DNA from: Paenibacillus sp. FSL R10-2734
Lineage (GTDB): Bacteria; Bacillota; Bacilli; Paenibacillales; Paenibacillaceae
Direction of reading: 5' to 3'
Assembly: GCF_037963865.1 (NCBI RefSeq)
Contig: NZ_CP150170.1
Coordinates: forward strand, 2,046,001-2,110,000
DNA: 64,000 nt
Shown here: one piece after another, positions 28,462 to 37,500 of the stretch
How positions within the stretch are numbered: position 1 is the first letter of the stretch
How the letters are laid out: each line of letters opens with the position of its first letter
The notes under the pieces: model-generated
What the model was told of the DNA's origin: nothing
Databases searched by the model: none
Seen by the model: the letters and a program-made list of their open reading frames with translations, nothing else
Translations under genes and position numbers: made by a program

Positions 28462-30465
28462 TTACTCTACCGGCAATTTTGCCTGCGCCAGCTCTATTAC
28501 TACTATCTGGTGATTCTCCAAGCAAGGAATCATATAAGTGATTTCACCCTGGCCTACCGTAAACGGAAGCTCTGTCATCGCCGGGGCCAGATAGACCCGC
28601 TGGACGGGAGCAGGAGACTGGAGACGCAGGCTGACGGAAATGTCTCGCAGCGGCACGATGTCTTCGATAACTTCAATGCAGCCTTTTAGCACGGGTGAGG
28701 CATAGAGCAGATGGTTCACATAGCGTTGCTCCGCCTGCTGATACTGCAGAGTCGTTATTCCCCGGGCTGGCAGATTGGTGCGCAGGGTAGGCTGGGGGAG
28801 CAGCTGTGATAGCGCATGAAGCACCATCTCTTTCAGGATAAGATGGCCAGCTTCTGCATAATCGCTGAACACATCCCAGGCGATATAGATTCCATTGCTA
28901 CTTTCGACCATGCCTGGTCCATTGTCTTCCTTGGTACCAGGCGTGTGCCGATGCGAACAAAAGGTGAACACATCGCGGTTGAAATATGGATTCTCCAGAT
29001 GGCCCAGTGATTGTCCGTCGTGCAATTCCACAAGCTGACCTTCGCCGTACATTACATAGGAGGCTGGCAGCAGGGGCCCCGGGGTGAAATGCGGATAGAA
29101 ATAAGATGGCCGGTAAGGATTGGTTCCCAGCCAGTTGATGCCCAGGTTCAGGGCAAACGCATCGCCCGCTGTGTTCAGACCTGAACGCCCGGTGGCGAGC
29201 ACCTTACCTCCACCAGCTGTGAAGGCTGCAATTGCGGTGGCCAACTCCGGCCATACCGGCACCTCATCCGGCAGAATCAGCACTTTATAAGCTGCAAAAT
29301 TACTGAAGGTATCTACGATGTCGAACAGGTAATGGCCTTCGGTCAGCATGCGCACCGCACCGGCGTCGGCCAAATTGCGCTCTTCTCTCAATGCCTGCCC
29401 GTCAGGACAGGCCTCACGTGCTGCCTCCAGGGACAAGACGGCTATGTCTGCAACAGACTCAACTCCGCTGCACCACTGCTCCTTCGCCTCCACCTCAGCG
29501 TAGGCAGCGCCGATCAGGGCATAGGTCGCTTCATCCATTAAGCCTGAAGGATGAAGCTGATCACCAATGGAGCATTTAGCACCGTGGGCTAGGCTGAGCG
29601 CTGCTTCAAACCTTAGCGCATTCGGATGTTTGTACCCGCCGAATTCGCCCCAGGAGGCATGGAATTTGCCGGTCATGCCGAGAAATTCCATGCCCAGTGT
29701 CTGGGCGTACCGTGCTGACAGCGGGAAGTGATCATAGCCCCAGCCTCCGGTAGGGAGCGACTCGAGCTCGAGATGGCTGTTGACATGAACGAGATCCCGG
29801 CGGCCCCGCTGCTGATGACCGTTGTTGTGATAGACCGGAAGACCGGGCTTTACGGCATCGATTGTCTCCCGGACGCGGCGTGCATAATTTAGATAAGTCT
29901 GCTCGCCCAGGGCAATGACAGAAGCATCGTCGCGGGGGTCCTGACCGGAGGCACGCAGTGCGGCAACGCAATACAGGCAGCGGCATTTACGGACGCCGAC
30001 GATATCGAGAAAGATGCCATCGGCGTCATACCGGGAGACCACTTCATGGATTTGCGCCAGTAAAATGTCCAGATAAGGCGTGTTAAGGCAAAACTCATGG
30101 TAACCCGGTGTCATAAAGTCCTTTACCCAGCGTGTGCGGTCCTCGGCATCGCGGATCAGCCACTCGGGATGCCGACGGGCAAGCTTCTCGTCAAGACCAG
30201 CCGACAAATATACCGGCGTAAGGACTCCGATATCATGAGCTGCGGCGATCATTTCCCCCAGCAGATCAAAGGAGAGCTGCGGATGGATTTCATTGGCTTC
30301 ACTGGGATGATAGGCCCACCCGTGATGGCATTTGGAAAACACAGTGACAGAGTCTACATGTCCGGCGCGCAGCATGGACTGAAACTGGGATTTGGAGAAT
30401 TCATTGCCTATGCCGGGAATGGCTTCAGAAGTATGAAAATCAAGGTGAACCTGACGAAAACGCAT
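28462..30465 (-). CDS. Putative glycosidase, GHL6-type TIM barrel with trimerisation-like domain
   Basis: A 667-residue protein with no signal peptide. Residues 1 to ~340 look like the hypothetical glycosyl hydrolase 6 (GHL6) barrel: RFRQVHLDFHTSEAIPGIG, YDADGIFLDIVG and VNSHLELESLPTGGWGYDH are typical. A beta-galactosidase-trimerisation-like domain follows (about 345-560: KVLILPDEVPVWPELATAIA, GGKVLATGRSGLN), then a beta-sandwich tail. Proteins of this build include GH151-type alpha-L-fucosidases, but I cannot prove the specificity. AAGGAGC precedes the ATG by about 12 bases. It is transcribed divergently from an AraC regulator. Confidence 0.75.
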   Translation of the reverse strand: MRFRQVHLDFHTSEAIPGIGNEFSKSQFQSMLRAGHVDSVTVFSKCHHGWAYHPSEANEIHPQLSFDLLGEMIAAAHDIGVLTPVYLSAGLDEKLARRHPEWLIRDAEDRTRWVKDFMTPGYHEFCLNTPYLDILLAQIHEVVSRYDADGIFLDIVGVRKCRCLYCVAALRASGQDPRDDASVIALGEQTYLNYARRVRETIDAVKPGLPVYHNNGHQQRGRRDLVHVNSHLELESLPTGGWGYDHFPLSARYAQTLGMEFLGMTGKFHASWGEFGGYKHPNALRFEAALSLAHGAKCSIGDQLHPSGLMDEATYALIGAAYAEVEAKEQWCSGVESVADIAVLSLEAAREACPDGQALREERNLADAGAVRMLTEGHYLFDIVDTFSNFAAYKVLILPDEVPVWPELATAIAAFTAGGGKVLATGRSGLNTAGDAFALNLGINWLGTNPYRPSYFYPHFTPGPLLPASYVMYGEGQLVELHDGQSLGHLENPYFNRDVFTFCSHRHTPGTKEDNGPGMVESSNGIYIAWDVFSDYAEAGHLILKEMVLHALSQLLPQPTLRTNLPARGITTLQYQQAEQRYVNHLLYASPVLKGCIEVIEDIVPLRDISVSLRLQSPAPVQRVYLAPAMTELPFTVGQGEITYMIPCLENHQIVVIELAQAKLPVE

Positions 30466-30593
30466 AGATATACAGCTCCTTATATAATTGGATGAAAAGC
30501 GGATTCCCAGTCAATATAACTCTTTTCTGCCGGAGCAGCCAGTGATAATATAGACTTGAATTAGCATAAAATCGACTTTGACAGGAGAGATAT

Positions 30594-31505
30594 ATGGTGC
30601 TGTGCCTGGAATTCGCGATTCCGCCGCTGCCGCAATTTGTCACGGTGGGACATGCCGTCTGGTCGTCGGGAGACCGGCATTTCGCCCGTACCTTCGGCGT
30701 GTATGATCTGTTGCTGGTCAAGCGGGGAACGCTCTATATGGCAGAAGAGGGCAAGGAGTATGCAGTGGGTCCGGGAAAGCTACTGGTGCTGGAGGCAGGG
30801 CTGCTGCATGAAGGGTATCGGGCCTGCCGAGAGGATACGGAGATTTACTGGGTGCATTTCATCCATGAATATAAACCGGCTCATATCCGGCAGGAGGATA
30901 TCCCATGGTCGTCGCTGCTGGCCAAAGGAAAGTTAGAGGATGAGGAGCCCTCTGCACAACAGCGTCTGTACATGCCTAAGTACGCCGCTGTTGACGTAGA
31001 GGCACTGGAGCCGATCTTGCATGAGATGAACGAGATTCACAGCCGGCTGAAAGCCGAGAACGCACTTCGGCTTCATCTGCTGCTGGCCAAGCTGCTAGCG
31101 GCACTGCAAGAGGAATGCGCGCAGACTACCCTGCCAGAGCCGGCGGTCCGGCTAGCCCGAGCGGCTGCAGCCTATCTGGATATTCACTGGAGACAGCCGT
31201 TTAACCTTGCCGGACTTGAGGAGGAGCTGCATTTCCAGGCGGATTATATTACGAGGTGCATGAAACAGCATGTCGGAACCACGCCGCTGCAGTACGTGCT
31301 GCAGCGGCGCCTGGAAGAAGCCAAGAAACTGCTTAGCGGTACGGTGCTGGGCATCTCCGAAATTGCCGAACGGGTAGGCATTAACGATCCGAATTACATG
31401 ACACGTTTGTTCAGCGCTAGGTTCGGCGTGACGCCCGGAGCCTACCGGCGACGGCTGCGCCAAAAGGAAGAGGCAACTACCGTGCCCGATCCGCAGGAGC
31501 TCTAG
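30594..31505 (+). CDS. AraC-family transcriptional regulator
   Basis: A 303-residue regulator with an N-terminal cupin-like sensor domain (about 1-150) and a C-terminal AraC/XylS double helix-turn-helix domain (about 195-290: NLAGLEEELHFQADYITRCM, then GISEIAERVGINDPNYMTRL). AGGAGA precedes the ATG. Divergent orientation from the GHL6-type glycosidase, with ~130 bases between them, suggests it controls that gene in response to a sugar. Confidence 0.9.
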   Translation: MVLCLEFAIPPLPQFVTVGHAVWSSGDRHFARTFGVYDLLLVKRGTLYMAEEGKEYAVGPGKLLVLEAGLLHEGYRACREDTEIYWVHFIHEYKPAHIRQEDIPWSSLLAKGKLEDEEPSAQQRLYMPKYAAVDVEALEPILHEMNEIHSRLKAENALRLHLLLAKLLAALQEECAQTTLPEPAVRLARAAAAYLDIHWRQPFNLAGLEEELHFQADYITRCMKQHVGTTPLQYVLQRRLEEAKKLLSGTVLGISEIAERVGINDPNYMTRLFSARFGVTPGAYRRRLRQKEEATTVPDPQEL

Positions 31506-31523
31506 GAATTACCTGGGATCCGG

Positions 31524-32396
31524 TCAGGAATCCTGAATTCTCTCGCGGTATTCGCTGGGTGTACAATTAAATACTTTGCGGAACTGGCGGGAGTAATAGT
31601 TCTGGTCATGAAAGCCGCTGTCCATGGCCACCTGGGAAATCGTGAGGCCGGGGCTCCGCAGCAGCGTGCAGGAATAGTCCAGCCGCTTACGGATTACATA
31701 GTCCATAGGGGTGGTCTGATAGTTGCGGGTGAAGACTCTCAGAAATTGGCGGGTTGACATGTAAGCCATATCCGCCATGGTTTGCAGGGTGATCGGCTGC
31801 AGAAAATGCTCTTCGATAAAGGTGACTGTCTCACCGATCCGCAGCGCCTTGTTATCCTTGTGTCCGCTGCTGGTCTGGTAATAGCGTGATAGCATGCCTA
31901 CCAGAGCAGTAAAATAGGTGCGGATCATTAGCCTGTATCCTTCAGGCTGCCGGTCATACTCCTCGAGGATATCATCCAGCAGCCGTGTAGCCTCCCGGAG
32001 CTGTTCTGCTTCAAGGGAGAGCATGCCTTTGAAGTACATTTCCTTCCGGTAAAAAGGCTCAATGTAGAATAATGCCTGAAAGCCCGGCATCAGCCTGAGC
32101 TCGGACTGCTGCAGCAGCTGCTCAGGCTGGAACATCACATTGACGTATTCGATGCCGTCGACATTCTTGTAACCATGGGAAACGTTGCTGTGGATCAGAA
32201 AAACCTGGCCGGCAGTGACTGGATATTCTCTCCCCTCAATGATATGAACGGCATTTCCTGACAGAATAACGACCAGCTCGGAGAAGTCATGGCTGTGGAC
32301 ATAGTAATCATGGATCAGCGGGCACTTCTGGATTCTAAAAGTGAAACCGGGTTCAAGCCCGATGTCCCGCGCAAGTATTTTGGTTGTCATGGCCAT
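31524..32396 (-). CDS. AraC-family transcriptional regulator
   Basis: The 290-residue product has a cupin sensor domain with YYVHSHDFSELVVILSG near the N-terminus and a C-terminal AraC domain (about 190-285: ITLQTMADMAYMSTRQFLRV, GLTISQVAMDSGFHDQNYYS). Neither start ATG (32396 or 32390) has a clear ribosome-binding site, and a repeated 40-bp element begins directly at the start codon. It is divergent from the SGNH hydrolase gene. It probably controls that gene and the operon at 33865, which carry the same element. Confidence 0.88.
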   Translation of the reverse strand: MAMTTKILARDIGLEPGFTFRIQKCPLIHDYYVHSHDFSELVVILSGNAVHIIEGREYPVTAGQVFLIHSNVSHGYKNVDGIEYVNVMFQPEQLLQQSELRLMPGFQALFYIEPFYRKEMYFKGMLSLEAEQLREATRLLDDILEEYDRQPEGYRLMIRTYFTALVGMLSRYYQTSSGHKDNKALRIGETVTFIEEHFLQPITLQTMADMAYMSTRQFLRVFTRNYQTTPMDYVIRKRLDYSCTLLRSPGLTISQVAMDSGFHDQNYYSRQFRKVFNCTPSEYRERIQDS

Positions 32397-32436
32397 ATTA
32401 TGCTAAAAAAGGTCGAAATCGTCAAGGCAGAAAGGG
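32397..32436 (+). promoter_or_regulatory. Candidate AraC-type operator, copy A
   Basis: ATTATGCTAAA-AAGGTC-ATCGTCAAGGC spans ~40 bp and recurs at 33777-33816 with only a few changes. It contains the direct half-sites AAGGTC and AAGGC about 15 bp apart, the layout expected for AraC-family binding. It lies in the divergent region between an AraC regulator and the SGNH gene. Confidence 0.55.
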
Positions 32437-32520
32437 GCAGTTGGCGCTACCATTAGAATGCAGGTCATCGGCTGGTTTTGGCTAAGTCGGAGATCTGCGC
32501 GATGGTCAGGAGGGGAAAGC

Positions 32521-33273
32521 ATGCTGTATTTAAGTACTGATTCGATTATTGATACAGTAACAAAAGATTCCGCGAATCTCGTAATTTTGTTCCTCGGGGA
32601 CAGCATTACGGCTGACGGTATATATATCCGCTTAGCCCGGGAGTGGCTACAGGTGTGCCGTCCGGATTTGACGGTAGAACTGATCCCTGGCGGTGTTCCC
32701 AGCGAGACGGCTTCGGGACTTAGCGAAGCCGCACATCCTTTTCCACGGCCCTGTGTACATGATCGGCTGTCAAGAGAGCTTAAGGCAGCCTCTCCTGGTG
32801 TGGTCGTAGCCTGCTACGGGATGAATGACGGGATTTATTATCCCTTTTCGGAAGAACGTTTTGCAGCCTATCAGGCGGGGATGCTGCGGCTGAGCACACA
32901 AATTCGTGAAGCAGGGGCCAAAGCCGTGCTGATGACACCGCCGCCGTTCGACGCCCCGTCAATGAATGGTCTGCTGCAGCCGGCAGAAGCGGATGATTTC
33001 AGCTATTTGGCGCCCTACAGAGATTACGACCATGTGCTGGATCGTTATGCGGATTGGCTGCTAAGCGGGGGCTGTCCCGCTGATGGCGTTATCGATCTGC
33101 GCACACCGCTGCTGGAGCATATCCGGCATGAGAGGTCGCTTAATGCCTCGTATAGATATGGTGACGGTATCCATCCGGATGCATCAGGACATAGGGTTAT
33201 AGCACGGATACTTCTGCGGGATTTGTTCCACGCAGAGCCGGATACACTGCCAGGTGCAGAGGAATCGCGGTAG
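32521..33273 (+). CDS. SGNH/GDSL-family hydrolase (likely carbohydrate esterase)
   Basis: All SGNH blocks are visible: block I FLGDSITADG with the nucleophile serine, block III YGMND, and block V DGIHPDASGH with the catalytic Asp and His. No signal peptide. The ATG at 32521 follows CAGGAGGGGAAAGC; the upstream in-frame start at 32458 is rejected. The 250-residue size fits acyl or acetyl esterases that act on sugars. Its position in the glycosidase cluster suggests it removes acyl groups from the imported oligosaccharide; that is inference. Confidence 0.85.
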   Translation: MLYLSTDSIIDTVTKDSANLVILFLGDSITADGIYIRLAREWLQVCRPDLTVELIPGGVPSETASGLSEAAHPFPRPCVHDRLSRELKAASPGVVVACYGMNDGIYYPFSEERFAAYQAGMLRLSTQIREAGAKAVLMTPPPFDAPSMNGLLQPAEADDFSYLAPYRDYDHVLDRYADWLLSGGCPADGVIDLRTPLLEHIRHERSLNASYRYGDGIHPDASGHRVIARILLRDLFHAEPDTLPGAEESR

Positions 33274-33323
33274 TCGTCTCACGGAAACGCGGATTGACAA
33301 GCAAAATAAGGCGGGATTATTTT

Positions 33324-33674
33324 ATGCTTATTGTTGCTATTCTGGCGATCGCTTCTCTAGTTGTGAACTCGAGCGCCCGCGGCAAGGTCCTTAGCCTGCA
33401 GAAGCTGCAGCTGATTCTACTGGACCTTGACGGAGAGGATGGGGATTCCCTTGGTTCTATCAATGATAATGTGCTGATTTTGACGGTGAAGCCGGGATGG
33501 ATGTCAGATATCTTGAAAGCGCTTAATCATATGTCGGAGCGGGAAAATGATGTTCTCTTCATCACGGACAGGGATTGCGGCTTTATGCTCTCACAGACGG
33601 CTTCGTCAAGACATAACATCAGCGGCTTCTCCTATAAGATGTTCGATGACATCCTCTTCTTGGTTATGTCTTAA
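33324..33674 (+). CDS. Small protein of unknown function in the glycosidase cluster
   Basis: The ATG at 33324 follows AAGGCGGG by a short spacer; a TTG at 33294 is an alternative. The 116-residue product begins with a hydrophobic segment (MLIVAILAIASLVV), then a mostly polar domain (LILLDLDGEDGD, DVLFITDRDCGFML). I do not recognise a family. The segment may be a membrane anchor or signal sequence. It lies 50 bases after the SGNH gene and before a terminator, so it may be cotranscribed with it. Confidence 0.5.
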   Translation: MLIVAILAIASLVVNSSARGKVLSLQKLQLILLDLDGEDGDSLGSINDNVLILTVKPGWMSDILKALNHMSERENDVLFITDRDCGFMLSQTASSRHNISGFSYKMFDDILFLVMS

Positions 33675-33684
33675 ATGTTGTTGG

Positions 33685-33714
33685 GCGCTCTTCCTGCGAG
33701 GGAGAGCGCTTTTT
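33685..33714 (+). terminator. Intrinsic terminator
   Basis: GCGCTCT and AGAGCGC enclose an 11-base loop and are followed by TTTTT. It ends the SGNH transcript. Confidence 0.88.
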
Positions 33715-33776
33715 AGATAACCTGTGAGGAGAAGTCTGAGAAATATCCCATTAATGTTCTTGCAGACAATGTCGCC

Positions 33777-33816
33777 ATTATGCTAAACAAGGTCAGCATC
33801 GTCAAGGCGGTAAAGG
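33777..33816 (+). promoter_or_regulatory. Candidate AraC-type operator, copy B
   Basis: Matches copy A at 32397-32436 (ATTATGCTAAA, AAGGTC, ATCGTCAAGGC shared in the same phase). It ends about 50 bases before the start of the gene at 33865, which heads the GH2-GH94 transcription unit. Confidence 0.55.
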
Positions 33817-33864
33817 TTTGCATGCAGTAACATGGGAGTGAATAACACAATAGGGAGGTGCGGA

Positions 33865-34545
33865 ATGAAGCGCTGTTTGTATAGAGCTGAAGAACTGGAA
33901 GGTGAGAAGGCCGCTGCTCTCTTCCGGAGCCTAGAGGTCTCTGATTCGCTTATCGACGTCATGGAGCATCTCCGAGTGGTCCATTTAAGCCTATTTGCCT
34001 GCGGCAGCCAGCTATTTCTGTATTATGAATGTCTCGGAACGCCGGTTTTACCGGAAGTTTTACTGCCCGAGGTCTCGGAGCAGCTTGCCGTGTGGCCTGG
34101 AGGGGAAAAGGGGCGCCACTGGGTGCCGATGATAGATATTTTTCATTACCAAGAGCCTGTCTCCGCGCAGCATTGGGAGCGCCGGAGCAAGGAAGGCAAG
34201 CCTTACGGACGGCTTGCGCGGCTGAAGCCAGAAGAGGCTGCCAGTTATATTTATTACCACTTTCAATACCAAGAGGAACGGCCGGGGGACGGCGATAAAT
34301 ACGGCATGATCGGTCTGCATGAGAATATGCTGTTTTTTTATGCGGAGCAGCCGGCTACCCGTGAGCCTGTTCCTTATGAAGGAAAACTGAAGACCCGGCT
34401 ACGGCCGGACAACTGGGCTGAAGTGATGGAGCCACATTTTATCAAATGGGAGGGAGCTTCTGCGGGCCAAGAGCTGTGGCGGGAGCTGGAGATCGTGCTC
34501 GAAGCACGCGTCTACGCCGGAAAGTGGGGAACAAGAGATGCGTAA
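33865..34545 (+). CDS. Possible tandem mutarotase-like (RhaM-type ferredoxin fold) protein
   Basis: The ATG at 33865 has AGGGAGGTG upstream. The 226-residue product looks like two related halves. Each has a charged helix followed by a hydrophobic strand pair: HLRVVHLSLFACGSQLFLYY in the first and YGMIGLHENMLFFYAE in the second, both followed by a W-containing helix. This is the pattern of dimeric alpha/beta-barrel proteins such as L-rhamnose mutarotase. The function is a guess from fold and context. It overlaps the GH2 gene by eight bases, so the two are translationally coupled. Confidence 0.5.
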   Translation: MKRCLYRAEELEGEKAAALFRSLEVSDSLIDVMEHLRVVHLSLFACGSQLFLYYECLGTPVLPEVLLPEVSEQLAVWPGGEKGRHWVPMIDIFHYQEPVSAQHWERRSKEGKPYGRLARLKPEEAASYIYYHFQYQEERPGDGDKYGMIGLHENMLFFYAEQPATREPVPYEGKLKTRLRPDNWAEVMEPHFIKWEGASAGQELWRELEIVLEARVYAGKWGTRDA

Positions 34546-37500
34546 TCTACTATGTCTAAACGGGGAATGGAATTTCATGCCCCTGTATGATCAGCCGCAA
34601 TGCCGAAGGCTGCCTGAAACAATCAGCTATGAGGAACGCAAACTGCAGGTACCCTCCAGCTGGAGGCGGACCTACCCGCTTGCGGACGGCAAATCATTCG
34701 GCAGCATCCCGGAATATGAGTATGCCCCGTTTGACCTGTACGGCTATCCTGAGGTGTGGGATGCCGCTGAAGCGGGTGTGCTGCACCGGAGCTTCCGCGT
34801 TCCGGAGCGTATGGCAGGGCAGCGGATCGTGCTGCGGCTGGACGGTATTATGCAGAAGGCCGTTATCTATGTCGACCAGCAGGAGGTTGGCGTTTGGGAA
34901 GACGGATATCTGCCGCTGAGACTCGACATTACTTCATGGGTAGAGCAGGGCCGGGAGCATCAGCTACATATTGTCTGCAGCAGCTTCGACACCGTCGTAC
35001 TTCCAAACGGTATGTCCAAAATAACCGGTCTTATGGGCTCCTGGTATGGAAGAATCAGCCGGGGAATCTGGCAAGATGTGTATCTGGAAGGTATTCCTGC
35101 GCTGTCGCTTGAGGATGTAACGATCCGAACTTCCGTCAGGGAAGGACGGATCGAGGTGAACGCTGTGGCTGCCGGAACAGGAACAGCTGGGGCCAGAGGT
35201 CCGCTTACGGTAAGGCTGGGCATCTGGGAGAAAGGCGTGCTGCGGCAGTTTGCGGGAGGGCCGGATGCGGGAGCGGCAGAAGAGCCAGAAGAGCCAGAAG
35301 AGCCAGAAGAGCCAGAAGAGATGGAAGAGATGAGAGCCCCGGCTGTGACCAGTGCCGGCATAAAAGGGGCGGAAGTGGAGTCGGTGACAGCCTCTTTGGC
35401 TTCAGGCGGTGAGGAAAGCTACGGGGGGGCAGCCGAATCCGGGCCGGTTCTGTCTGCGGAGTGCATAGCCGGACCTGTTGATGCCGTCGTTGCGGAGAAA
35501 CTTAGGCTGTGTGAGAACGAACGTGGCGGCGAAGTATACAGCGCCTCCTTCCATCTGGATTGGAGCGGCACCAGGCTGTGGAGCCCGGATGAACCGTTTT
35601 TGTATAATGCTGTGCTGGAACTGCTCGAAGACGGGGAAGTCATCGACCGGTATGACCAAGTATTCGGTTTCCGAGAATTCTGGTGCGAAGGTCCGCAGTT
35701 TATGCTGAATGGTATTCCGGTCAATCTGAGAGGCGACTCCTGGCATTTTCAAGGGGGACTTCAGATGACGGAAGCTTACATCCGCAACTGGTACCGCATC
35801 TGTCGCACCGCCGGTATTAACAGCATCCGGCTGCATGCCGAGCCTTATCCGTCCGATTATGTCCGTATCGCCGATGAAGAAGGCATGCTGATTGTCGATG
35901 AGACGGCGATTTACGGCTCGGGTAAATCGATGCTGGCGGACCATCCCGCTTATGTGGAGAACTGTCGGCGGCATGTGCGGCGACTGGTGCAGCGCGATAA
36001 AAACCATCCATCGGTCATTCTCTGGAGCCTACAGAATGAAATGCGCTGGGTCGACGGACGCGATGGCTTCAAACAGCATATGCCCGGCCTGATGGCGGAG
36101 ATCCGCGAACTTGATCCTACCCGACTGGTGATCGCCGAGGGGGACAACCGGCTGCAGCCAAAGGACCACACCGAAGTAGAAAGCCGGCATTACAACATCG
36201 ACGGTACAATCAGCCAGTGGGACCGGACGGTTCCGCTGACTTTCGGGGAACACGGCGGGTGGTGGTATATTTGTCCGCAGAACAGCAGCATGTACAACGG
36301 TCTTCAGGCTTACCGGGGGACGGATGAGAGCACAGCAGGGTTGGCGCAGAAGGAGCGGTTGTTTGTAGAATACGCCAGGCGGCAGGGAGTATCGGGTATC
36401 TCCACCTTCAACTTCGCCCACTACTTCATGCGGGCAATGCCCGAGCAGGACATTATTCTGCCGTCTTCTGAACTGGCATCGCCCGGAGTGAAGCCAAAGG
36501 TTATTCCGGCCTATTCGCTGTCGATTCATAACGGCCTGCTGCCGGAGGAATATCCGCTGTATATCCCTAATCCAGCTTTTGCCATTATGGCTGAGGCGTT
36601 TAAGCCGGCTACAATCATTGCCGCTGAGTACAACAGCTGCTTCTATGACGACAAGCCGGTCACTCGTAGCTTCGACATCTACAACGACACGCTATCCGGG
36701 CAGGAAGTCAGAGTAGAATTCGTAATCTCGCAGGGGAACAAGCTTGTCCATGAGCAAAGCTTCAGCTTTCGTCAAACTCCAGCGGAGCATAAGATTCTTA
36801 AGCTGAATTGGATGCCTGCCTCTGCCGCTGATGGAGAACAGGCGGTGCTGACAGCACTGCTGTTCCACGGCGGGCGGCAGGTACACAAGCTGCGCCTGGA
36901 GTACAGGCTCATGTCCGCAAGCATGTTGAACCAGCCTGTGAATGTCCGGCGGAAAACGGCCTATTGGGGATCGGATCGCGATTTTGAGCATATCCGCAGG
37001 CTTGTTCCAGGCTGTGAACGGGTGGATCGTTCACAGCTGGCTGAGCTGGCAGCTGATTATTTGTTCATTGTCGGCAGCCATGTGGAGGATGGTGATGGCA
37101 CACTAGAGGCGCTGCTGAAGGCATTTGCCGCGCATGGCGGCCGGCTGCTGCTGCTTGAGCAGAACCAGCTATCGCCGGGCAAGCTGTCGCTCTCGCGACG
37201 GCCTTTCCTCCGTGCCCATGCGGGCAGCTACCAACATCCGGTGCTGGAGGGGCTGAGTGACACGGATCTGATGTTCTGGCATGAGGAGCTGCGCGAAGAG
37301 GGGCCGGAGCCAATCATTCATGCTGCCTTCGAGAAGCCGGTGACGGGCGACTTCACCCTGCTGCTGGAATGCAGCACAGGCGATTTCGGAGACGGCGGCG
37401 ATCTGTGGTCTCCGCTGCTGGAATACCGCAGCGGAAAGGGCCTGTTCCTGGCCAATCAGCTGGAGCTGATGGCCAATCTGGAGCAGGTTCCGCAGGCATG

